Positions 1 through 8,042 of a stretch of DNA of 8,651 bases are shown here, in pieces. Both the position numbers and the translations under genes were made by a program. This DNA is from Candidatus Omnitrophota bacterium. GTDB taxonomy: Bacteria; Omnitrophota; Gorgyraeia; Duberdicusellales; 4484-171. The stretch is from NCBI GenBank assembly GCA_023818995.1, contig JAMWDA010000063.1:1-8651 (forward strand), in the 5' to 3' direction. The notes below the pieces were generated by a model. The model was not told the DNA's origin, did not search any database, and saw nothing but the letters and a program-made list of their open reading frames with translations. Within the stretch, counting starts at the first letter, position 1, and each line of letters opens with the position of its first letter.

Positions 1-1680
<1,680 letters not shown>

Positions 1681-2406
1681 TTAATAACCGGAATAAAGCC
1701 GCTCGGCTAAAATTGGAGGTAGACCTGCTTTAATTATCTTATTAGCTGCTCTTCTTATATCGTAAGATAGGCGAGTAAAAGATATTTTCTTTTCTTCATC
1801 ATCGTAGATACAAACACACAAACGATTATCTCTGTCTCGGGGCTGACCAACACTACCAACGTTAACTATATACTTACTATTCTCTTCCAAAGTTATTTCT
1901 TCATCGGTGGAATAGTAAAGCTTTTTATCTGACCATACGTATAATTCTTTACGATGAGAATGTCCAATAAAACATATCTGCTTTTCCATAATTTTAAAAT
2001 TCAAAATAGCCTCTTGCGGGTCAATTACATAATTAAATTCTTCAGGCTCCCATAAACTTCCATGAACACAAGTAAAATTTTTCTCCTGATAAATAAGAGG
2101 AAAGGTAAATAAGTAATTTATCTCTTCCTCTCTAAGAATGCTCCTTGTCCAAAGAAGAGCATTTTTAGCATTTGAATTAAAACAATCTATATCAAACTTA
2201 CCAATCATAGCCCAATCGTGATTACCTGCTAAACAAACAGAATTTAACTCTTTCAGTAAACCAATCACCTCATTAGGATTGGCACCGTAACCTATTATAT
2301 CCCCTAATAATATATAAGAATCAATATTTTGATTTTTTAACCAACCTAAAAGCGTCTGAAAAGCTTCTAAATTAGAGTGAACGTCAGAAAAAATAGCATA
2401 ACGCAT
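1681..2406 (-). CDS. YfcE/MJ0936-like metallophosphoesterase
   Basis: A calcineurin-like phosphoesterase with a two-metal active site; members of this subfamily hydrolyse phosphodiesters, but the natural substrate cannot be read from sequence. The full motif set is present: DVHSN (D8, H10, N12), LLGDIIGYG (G35-D36), GNHD (61-64), VHGS with H115, and GHSH (148-151). The signature IVNVGSVGQPRDRDNR (180-195) is typical of this branch. At 241 residues the length is normal. There is no signal peptide or membrane segment, so it should be cytoplasmic. The ATG lies 3 bases after the acylphosphatase stop, and the stop is 12 bases before the ligA ATG, so the three are probably co-transcribed. No Shine-Dalgarno sequence precedes the start; translation may depend on coupling to the gene upstream. 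Confidence 0.9.
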   Translation of the reverse strand: MRYAIFSDVHSNLEAFQTLLGWLKNQNIDSYILLGDIIGYGANPNEVIGLLKELNSVCLAGNHDWAMIGKFDIDCFNSNAKNALLWTRSILREEEINYLFTFPLIYQEKNFTCVHGSLWEPEEFNYVIDPQEAILNFKIMEKQICFIGHSHRKELYVWSDKKLYYSTDEEITLEENSKYIVNVGSVGQPRDRDNRLCVCIYDDEEKKISFTRLSYDIRRAANKIIKAGLPPILAERLYSGY

Positions 2407-2409
2407 AAA

Positions 2410-2694
2410 TTAAAATCTTATATTAAAATCAGTTAAATCATCTAAAGGAGCCAACCACTCCCTTTCCTCATTAATTATATACCCCTTGAATTCATCTCTT
2501 AAATCTTCTAAAAATGAGTTAATATCTTCTCTCTCACCTTGCACTAAGAGTTCTACTCTACCATCAAAAAGATTCTTTACCCAACCTTTCAAATTATATT
2601 TGTTAGCTAAATATCTTGCAGTGTAACGAAAACCTACTCCTTGAACATTTCCTGAAAAGAAAATATGTAACCTCTCTTGCTTCTGTTTAAGCAT
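2410..2694 (-). CDS. acyP: Acylphosphatase
   Basis: A small cytoplasmic enzyme that hydrolyses the carboxyl-phosphate bond of acyl phosphates such as acetyl phosphate. The signature [18 protein letters not shown] (13-30) supplies the phosphate-binding loop and catalytic Arg23. [17 protein letters not shown] (37-53) supplies catalytic Asn41. The C-terminus ([11 protein letters not shown]) matches the family's last strand, and 94 residues is the usual length. It is the first gene of the second block, 107 bases after the fmt stop, so a promoter for acyP, the phosphoesterase and ligA may lie just upstream. No Shine-Dalgarno sequence precedes the ATG at 2694. The start could in principle be a few codons further in, but this ATG is the only good one before the conserved domain. 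Confidence 0.93.
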   Translation of the reverse strand: MLKQKQERLHIFFSGNVQGVGFRYTARYLANKYNLKGWVKNLFDGRVELLVQGEREDINSFLEDLRDEFKGYIINEEREWLAPLDDLTDFNIRF

Positions 2695-2801
2695 ATCAAA
2701 ATGGCTAACTTAGAAATTTATCAATTATCTAAATCTTTTACTCCCGACTTTTACTCGCTCTTTCTTATCTATATTTTGTGCTTAGAATTTTTAAAATGTT
2801 C
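2695..2801 (-). promoter_or_regulatory. Intergenic region between fmt and acyP, possible promoter
   Basis: This is the longest gap between genes in the window and contains no open frame of note. On the minus strand, GATAAT (plus positions 2724-2729) lies 29 bases before the acyP ATG and could be a -10 box. At the usual spacing the upstream hexamer is AAAAGT or a neighbour, a poor match to TTGACA, so a promoter is only a suggestion. A 9-base direct repeat (2735-2756) lies over the -35 position. There is no GC-rich hairpin followed by a T-run, so no intrinsic terminator for fmt is seen; read-through from the upstream operon is equally possible. Confidence 0.3.
2735..2756 (-). repeat. Direct repeat of 9 bases, 13-base period
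   Basis: The minus-strand sequence GAGTAAAAG occurs twice, at plus positions 2748-2756 and 2735-2743, separated by TCGG. It overlaps the -35 position of the only promoter candidate in the gap. It could be a binding site for a dimeric regulator or a chance AT-rich repeat; no copy was noticed elsewhere in the window. Confidence 0.45.
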
Positions 2802-3731
2802 TTATTCAAACTTCTCTCCTACCTTTATTCTATAACCACAGATAAAATCCCCCGATAACATCTCTCTTTTACCCTCTGGTTTTAATCTAACTATCTTTAT
2901 TATCCCTCTCCCTGTTGCTACGTATATACCATTTTTCTCTACCTTAACTACTGTAGAGGGCTGAGCAGAAAAATATTCATTCTCTGCCTCTACTTCCAAA
3001 ATCTTAAGCATCTTACCTTTATAATAAGTGTAAGCTTGTGGCCAATCTTTAATACCCCTTACTAAATTTCTTATAGAGTTAGCATCTTTATCCCAATATA
3101 TTCTCCCATTGGTCTTTTTTAATTTAGGAGCAAACGTAGCCTTAGATTCATCTTGGAGCTTTAAAGAAAACCTATTCTCCTCTATGGCCGATATTGACCT
3201 CAAAAGTAAATTAGAGCCTATATTTGCTAATTTACCAGATAAAGTTAAACTATCATCGTTATCATCTATAAACACCTCTTCCTGAAGGATTATGTCGCCG
3301 CTATCTATGGTTTCGTTAACTTTAAAAACCGTAACTCCTGTTTTTCTTTCTCCCTTTATTATCGCCCAATTTATAGGAGATGCACCTCGATAAAGAGGTA
3401 ACAATGAAGGATGTAAAGCTATGGGCATAATTTTAGGGATAATCAATAAACTAGGTGGAATTATTTTACCAAATCCTACTACTACAAATAAATCTATATT
3501 CATTCCCTTTAATAAATTAATAAAATTGCTCTCATCTAAATTCTGGGGAGTAATAACCTCCAAAGAGCAACTTTTAGAGAAAACTTTTACCGGTGTAGGG
3601 GTAAGTTTTAAATGCCTACCTGCATACTTATCAGGAACGCTAACCACTAATATAGGGACTCTCCCACTATTATAAAGCCTCTCCAAAACTATCTTAGAAA
3701 ACTCTGAGCTACCAAAGTATACTATCCTCAC
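2802..3731 (-). CDS. fmt: Methionyl-tRNA formyltransferase with catalytic Asn replaced
   Basis: Fmt transfers a formyl group from 10-formyl-tetrahydrofolate to initiator Met-tRNA. The GART-fold domain shows VYFGSSEFS (4-12), KLTPTPVKV (42-50), VVVGFGKIIP (83-92), SLLPLYRGASPINW (109-122) and the signature GVTVFKVNETIDSGDII (132-148) with catalytic Asp143. The C-terminal tRNA-binding OB-like domain is complete (GIYVATGRGIIKI, EGKREMLSGDFICGYRIKVG). The length of 309 is normal. The family active site is Asn-x-His plus Asp. Here the segment is IALHPSLLP, with His107 kept but Ala105 (codon GCT, 3417-3419) in place of Asn. Start is GTG at 3731, overlapping the priA TGA by 4 bases, with GGTGAT at 3738-3743 as a weak Shine-Dalgarno. 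The common neighbour def is absent. Family assignment is secure; activity is open. Confidence 0.93.
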   Translation of the reverse strand: MRIVYFGSSEFSKIVLERLYNSGRVPILVVSVPDKYAGRHLKLTPTPVKVFSKSCSLEVITPQNLDESNFINLLKGMNIDLFVVVGFGKIIPPSLLIIPKIMPIALHPSLLPLYRGASPINWAIIKGERKTGVTVFKVNETIDSGDIILQEEVFIDDNDDSLTLSGKLANIGSNLLLRSISAIEENRFSLKLQDESKATFAPKLKKTNGRIYWDKDANSIRNLVRGIKDWPQAYTYYKGKMLKILEVEAENEYFSAQPSTVVKVEKNGIYVATGRGIIKIVRLKPEGKREMLSGDFICGYRIKVGEKFE

Positions 3732-5521
3732 CGAACTATCACCGTAATCTTATAAGCTGAACTCTTATATTTTTGAATAACTTGTTCACAAATATTACTA
3801 ACCCTTTTTCTATTCTTTCCTTTTATAACTAAGGCTCCCCTATAATTATCTCTTAACCTGAAAGGAAATTCTTCCACTGGACCCAAAATTTCAAGGTTAA
3901 ATTCTTTCAATCTATTATATAAACTTTCTAACCTTTTGAGAAGTGTATTTTTATCTTTCCCCTTTAAGATAACTTTTATCATAATCCCATAGGGAGGGAA
4001 ATTGAATTGTCTTCTTAAAGATAACTCCTTCTCATAAAACTTCTCCCACCTATCATTTATACTCTCAAAAATATAATGAGAGGGATTATGCGTAAACACA
4101 TAGATATCTTTAAGATAACAAGCTATCCTTTTTAAATAAATGAACGCATTAAAGGTTGTTTCGTAATCTACCAATGAGAGCATATTATCTATATCTAAAA
4201 TGAAACAGGCATCTATATCTAAGTTTCTTTCCACAAAGAAATTGAAAAAATTGTAGTTACCAAGAATTATTCCCGGAGGATTAATAACTTTTCCTCTACT
4301 TACCAAAAATTCTGGGAAAATCTTTTTCACGATGTATTCTAATCTCTCTATACCCACACCCACGGGCACCATATAACCAGAACAGCAAATCTTACATTTA
4401 TCAACTATATCTTCATAATAACCACACCAAGGACACACGCACAATTTTTTCTCCCAAGATGGTTTTAAATAACTACTACAACGCCTACATTTTATAACAT
4501 ATCCACACTGGTTACACCTCAAAAATAAAGAGTAATTCTTTCTACTCCAGAGGATCAATATATTTTTACCTTCCTCGAGTTTCTTACGCATAAGTTCTAT
4601 AACGAAAGGAGTGAATAGATTTTTTCTATTATAATAAAAATTTTTAAAATCTAAAATCTCTATTCTTTTATCTTCCCTATCACCATCTACTAAGATAATT
4701 TTATCTTCTTTATACATCCTATAAGTAAAAAGTGTAGGATAATCACCGCTCAATATAACCTTTATATTTTTAAACTCTGATAACATAACTACCATATCTA
4801 AGATATTAAAGTATGGCTTCTCCTGTTTAGAATAGTAGGGGTTGTTCTCCTCTTCAAGAATTATTAAACCCAAATCTTCGGGATAATAAAATAATGCCAT
4901 GGGTGTACCTAAAATTAATCTTCTACCCTTACGTATTTCTAACCAACTACGGAAATTTTCTTTGGGAGAATTAGAACTATGAACTAATACCACCTTGCCA
5001 GGAAAATCTCCCTCTATATGACGAGAAACATCTTTTAAGTAATCTATCAGCGGTAAACATAATATAACAGAATTCTTCTCTAAAACTTGCTCGATCTGGT
5101 TCTTATAAAATTGGTATCTTTTGTAAAAACTATTCAATTTCACAAAAACTTTACTATTATCTTTACCCCTGTAAGATGGCAAGGAAGGGGGTAAATCCAC
5201 AAATTTTATTCTCTTAAGATAATTGGGTAACATCATAAAAACTACTTCTCCCCAAGTTAAAATATACTTCTTAGCTAATCTCTTAGCAAACTCTAATTTC
5301 TCTTCACTTAACGAAGGGTAAGTATCGCATATATTAGAAATACTCTTTAAGTTAGTTATAGATGTCTTACTCCTAATAGAAGTTACTATCCCTAACATAT
5401 TTCTCCTATTAAACTCTACTTCTACCCGTTTACCCTTATCAATATTTTCTTGTGGACAGAGGTAATCAAACTCTTTATTTACAGGGATATTGAATACTAC
5501 TTTTGCTATTTTTTTATTCAT
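3728..5521 (-). CDS. priA: PriA-like primosomal protein N', probable pseudohelicase
   Basis: PriA recognises stalled forks and D-loops and starts reloading of the replicative helicase. Present here: the N-terminal 3'-DNA-end binding domain (about 1-105); a helicase-lobe fold with recognisable flanks (KNSVILCLPLIDYL, VVLVHSSNS, YYSKQEKPYF); zinc-binding pairs C336/C339, C345/C348, C363/C366 and C376/C379; GVGIERLE (388-395); and the C-terminal domain (LRRQFNFPPYG, 502-512). Missing: Walker A (GxTGSGKTE) is replaced by VKLNSFYKRYQF (127-138). The DEEH box is EEEN (223-226). LGSATPSL is LSGDYPTL (257-264). Motif V and QVAGRAGR are unrecognisable (about 418-470). Only about 20 residues separate the 3'-binding domain from the helicase lobe, leaving no room for the winged helix. 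Length is 597 against about 730-820. The frame is intact, arguing for maintained function without ATPase activity. It lies 10 bases after gmhB and overlaps fmt. Confidence 0.9.
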   Translation of the reverse strand: MNKKIAKVVFNIPVNKEFDYLCPQENIDKGKRVEVEFNRRNMLGIVTSIRSKTSITNLKSISNICDTYPSLSEEKLEFAKRLAKKYILTWGEVVFMMLPNYLKRIKFVDLPPSLPSYRGKDNSKVFVKLNSFYKRYQFYKNQIEQVLEKNSVILCLPLIDYLKDVSRHIEGDFPGKVVLVHSSNSPKENFRSWLEIRKGRRLILGTPMALFYYPEDLGLIILEEENNPYYSKQEKPYFNILDMVVMLSEFKNIKVILSGDYPTLFTYRMYKEDKIILVDGDREDKRIEILDFKNFYYNRKNLFTPFVIELMRKKLEEGKNILILWSRKNYSLFLRCNQCGYVIKCRRCSSYLKPSWEKKLCVCPWCGYYEDIVDKCKICCSGYMVPVGVGIERLEYIVKKIFPEFLVSRGKVINPPGIILGNYNFFNFFVERNLDIDACFILDIDNMLSLVDYETTFNAFIYLKRIACYLKDIYVFTHNPSHYIFESINDRWEKFYEKELSLRRQFNFPPYGIMIKVILKGKDKNTLLKRLESLYNRLKEFNLEILGPVEEFPFRLRDNYRGALVIKGKNRKRVSNICEQVIQKYKSSAYKITVIVR

Positions 5522-5531
5522 AATTTAGAAA

Positions 5532-6101
5532 CTAATTCTGTCGATAATAGGAACAAAGGAAAAGAGAACTAGAGAACAGGTCATCGAAAATATAATCGGG
5601 AGAGATTTCCCAATTTCTTCTATTCTCTATTCTCTCTTGGCCGGATAAAACCAAAATGCTTTTACAACCGAAGTTATGAGCTGCTTTTATATCTCGCATA
5701 GAATCTCCAATAAAAAAACACGAACGTGGCATAACTTCAAACCTACTTAAAGCTAACTTAAGTAGACCTATCTTAGGCTTACGACAATCACAATTCTCTT
5801 CCTCTCTGTGAGTACAATAGTAAACACCATCTATATCAGCACCTTGTCTGCGAAAAGTTTCCAACATTCTTAGAGTAATCTCATCTAAAGCTTCCTTAGA
5901 GTATACTCCTTTAGAAACTCCTGCTTGGTTAGAAACAACGAATACTCTAAAATTGTGTGCTTTAAAATTCCTCACCGCTTCTATACTGCCACTGATAAAT
6001 TTAAACTCTTGCCAAGAGGTCACATAGCGCATATCTCCCGGATACTCATTAATTACACCATCACGGTCAAGAAATACTACTTTCAATCCCTCTTTTACCA
6101 T
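5532..6101 (-). CDS. gmhB: GmhB-like HAD phosphatase (heptose 1,7-bisphosphate type)
   Basis: A HAD-superfamily IIIA phosphatase. GmhB removes the C7 phosphate of heptose 1,7-bisphosphate in ADP-heptose synthesis. Motif I is FLDRDGVIN with nucleophile Asp12 and acid/base Asp14. Motif II is SNQAGVSKG (57-65). The zinc site is Cys96-x-His98 and Cys104-x-Cys106 in YCTHREEENCDCRKPK, which also holds motif III (RKPK, 107-110). Motif IV is FIGDSMRDI (130-138) with Asp133 and Asp137. The 189 residues match the family length. The related HisB N-terminal phosphatase shares these motifs, but no histidine genes are nearby. No other heptose gene is in the window, so the substrate is inferred from the family only. 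It sits 10 bases after the pseudouridine synthase stop and 10 before priA; no Shine-Dalgarno sequence is seen at its ATG. Confidence 0.85.
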   Translation of the reverse strand: MVKEGLKVVFLDRDGVINEYPGDMRYVTSWQEFKFISGSIEAVRNFKAHNFRVFVVSNQAGVSKGVYSKEALDEITLRMLETFRRQGADIDGVYYCTHREEENCDCRKPKIGLLKLALSRFEVMPRSCFFIGDSMRDIKAAHNFGCKSILVLSGQERIENRRNWEISPDYIFDDLFSSSLFLCSYYRQN

Positions 6102-6111
6102 ATAAAAATAT

Positions 6112-6816
6112 CTATTTTATTCCCAAAGTTCCTTTAATGTCTTCATAGCTTAAAATTCTATACTCTCCGGGTTTCAAACCCGATAAACAAATATTAGCAA
6201 TTCTTATCCTCTTAAGAGAAAGCACTTTAAAACCTAAGTGGGAAAATAATCTTCTTAAATGCCTTTTTCTACCTTCATGGATAAGCACACGTAGAGTAGT
6301 GGTATCGTTTATCTTAAGAATGTCCACTTTATCTACATGTAGTAAATCTTTTCCATCCTTTATGCCTTTTTGAACCATCTCTAATATCAAGTTAGAAACT
6401 CTACCTTTACCTGTTACCATATACTCTTTCTCTATCTTAAATTTGGGATGAGTTAACTGAAAACAGAATCTTCCATCGTTAGTAAGAAGTAACAATCCTT
6501 CTGAATCCTTATCTAATCTACCTACGGGGAAAACTCTACCAAATTTATGGTAAGGGAAATAATTTCTTACATTATTTTTAGCAAATCGGTCTTTAAGAGT
6601 AGTAACTACCCCCTTAGGTTTATACCAAGCTATGTAGATAAATTTCTCTTGTTCTAACAATCTTCCTTCTACCTCTACTTTATCTTTCTTGTTAACCCTA
6701 TACCAAGGTTCTCTAACCTCTAAACCGTTAACTTTTACCTTTCCCGAAGTAATTAAGTAATCAGCTTTACGTCGAGAAGCAAACCCGCTCCTTGATATAA
6801 ACAAATTTAACCTCAT
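6112..6816 (-). CDS. rluB: RsuA/RluB-family rRNA pseudouridine synthase
   Basis: Converts a specific uridine of ribosomal RNA to pseudouridine; the RluB branch acts on 23S rRNA near position 2605. An S4 RNA-binding domain fills about 1-55 (RLNLFISRSGFASRRKADYL, GKVKVNG). The catalytic domain shows WYKPKGVVTTLKD (64-76), the catalytic loop VGRLDKDSEGLLLLTNDG (98-115) with Asp102, HPKFKIEKEYMV (123-134), and the C-terminal IHEGRKRHLRRLFSHLGF (179-196). GRKRHLRRL is a variant of the more common GRNRQVRRM. The 234 residues are typical. Its ATG overlaps the mtaB stop in an ATGA, suggesting translational coupling. RsuA (16S) is the alternative within the family; assignment to RluB rests on overall resemblance and is less certain than the family. 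Confidence 0.87.
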   Translation of the reverse strand: MRLNLFISRSGFASRRKADYLITSGKVKVNGLEVREPWYRVNKKDKVEVEGRLLEQEKFIYIAWYKPKGVVTTLKDRFAKNNVRNYFPYHKFGRVFPVGRLDKDSEGLLLLTNDGRFCFQLTHPKFKIEKEYMVTGKGRVSNLILEMVQKGIKDGKDLLHVDKVDILKINDTTTLRVLIHEGRKRHLRRLFSHLGFKVLSLKRIRIANICLSGLKPGEYRILSYEDIKGTLGIK

Positions 6817-8042
6817 ATACCGGCGATTACTCTTAAAGGTTCTATTTTTTTGATAACAACAGGATAAACTTCTCCCACTCTTAGCTTACCTTCTACCCAT
6901 ACTTTTATATAGTTAGATGTGTATCCACATACGTAGCCATCATCTTTATTCTCTGCAATCATCTCCAATCTTTGGTTTAAAAATTTCTGTTTATATGACA
7001 GGTTAAACTCATTGGCTAATCTTTTTAAAATATCTTGTCTCTCCTTTATTACTCGATAATTATTGATATTATAATTTGCAAAAGGTGTGTGAGGTCGGGG
7101 AGAAAAAGTAAAAATATGTATACGCATAGGTTTTACTTTATTCAAAAACTCCAAAGTATTCTTGAAACTATCTTCATCTTCATAGGGAAAACCTAACATA
7201 ATATCGCAACTTATAGCTATATGGGGATTAATCTTACGCACATTATCTACTATCCTATAGTATAAAGAAACATTCTCTCTTTTATTCATAAACTTTAATA
7301 CTCTATCATCACCACTTTGAAAAGGTAAGTGTATATGAGGGCATAATTTAGGATGAACAAATAGCTTCAACAAATCATCTCCCACCAAACCTGGCTCAAG
7401 GGAACTCAATCTTAATCTACCTAAATTATCACCTTCTAAAATCTCTTCAATTAGATTAACCAAATTATAACTATTACCCAAATCTTTACCATATAAACCA
7501 AGATTAACACCGCAGAGAACTATCTCCCGATAGTTGTAAGATAATCGTTTAACCTCAGCAATTATCTCTTCCTTTCTTCTACTCTGTGCTCTACCTCTGA
7601 TAAACGGTATCTCACAGAAACTACAATTATAATCACAACCATCTTGAATTTTCACAAAAGCCCGTTGATTAAAAAATCTACTTATCTTCAAATCCCATAT
7701 ACTTCTTTTTCTTATTTCCCTATTAGTAATTATATCCACGAGATTATATTTAATATCCTGAGGTATAAGGTAATCCACATCTAAATTGCTAAGTAATTCC
7801 TTGTTACTATTAACCATACAGCCACAAACAACAATTTTAGCTTGGGGATTTTCTTTCTTTACCCTAGCAATAGCTTCCTTAGATTTTGCCTCAGCACGAT
7901 GAGTAACCGCACAAGTATTAATTACATAGATATCCGCTTTCTCTTGGGTTATATGGAAGCCATCATTAACAAACTCCTCTATTAGAGCTTGCGTCTCGTA
8001 TTGGTTAACCTTACAACCTAAGGTAATAAACTTAACATTCAT
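6813..8042 (-). CDS. mtaB: tRNA t6A37 methylthiotransferase MtaB
   Basis: A radical-SAM methylthiotransferase that adds a methylthio group to C2 of N6-threonylcarbamoyladenosine at tRNA position 37. The N-terminal UPF0004 domain carries the three cluster cysteines C10 (TLGCKVNQYE, the MtaB hallmark), C44 (INTCAVTHRAEAKS) and C75 (VVCGCMVN). The radical-SAM core has CDYNCSFC (C136, C140, C143) after FVKIQDG, followed by IPFIRGRAQSR. Further core motifs are LSSLEP (212-217), HIHLPFQSGDDRVLKFMNK (236-254) and DIMLGFPYEDEDSF (280-293). A C-terminal TRAM domain is at about 350-409 (YTSNYIKVWVEG). TLGCKVNQYE separates it from MiaB and RimO. Length 409 is slightly short for the family. It overlaps the rsmE stop by 11 bases and has no clear Shine-Dalgarno sequence, so it is probably coupled to rsmE. 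Confidence 0.93.
   Translation of the reverse strand: MNVKFITLGCKVNQYETQALIEEFVNDGFHITQEKADIYVINTCAVTHRAEAKSKEAIARVKKENPQAKIVVCGCMVNSNKELLSNLDVDYLIPQDIKYNLVDIITNREIRKRSIWDLKISRFFNQRAFVKIQDGCDYNCSFCEIPFIRGRAQSRRKEEIIAEVKRLSYNYREIVLCGVNLGLYGKDLGNSYNLVNLIEEILEGDNLGRLRLSSLEPGLVGDDLLKLFVHPKLCPHIHLPFQSGDDRVLKFMNKRENVSLYYRIVDNVRKINPHIAISCDIMLGFPYEDEDSFKNTLEFLNKVKPMRIHIFTFSPRPHTPFANYNINNYRVIKERQDILKRLANEFNLSYKQKFLNQRLEMIAENKDDGYVCGYTSNYIKVWVEGKLRVGEVYPVVIKKIEPLRVIAGI

Noticed and set aside
2785..2801. Imperfect palindrome GAACATTTTAAAAATTC just after the fmt stop as a terminator
   Set aside because: The arms are almost all A and T, there is no loop to speak of and no following T-run, so a stable intrinsic terminator is not supported.
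3421..3675. Plus-strand open frame of 84 codons within fmt
   Set aside because: It lies entirely antisense to strongly conserved fmt sequence, its translation resembles no family, and there is no ribosome binding site. It is a shadow of fmt.
5925..6137. Plus-strand open frame of 70 codons over the start of gmhB
   Set aside because: It is antisense to the conserved GmhB motifs I and II and runs across the gene junction, with no independent support.
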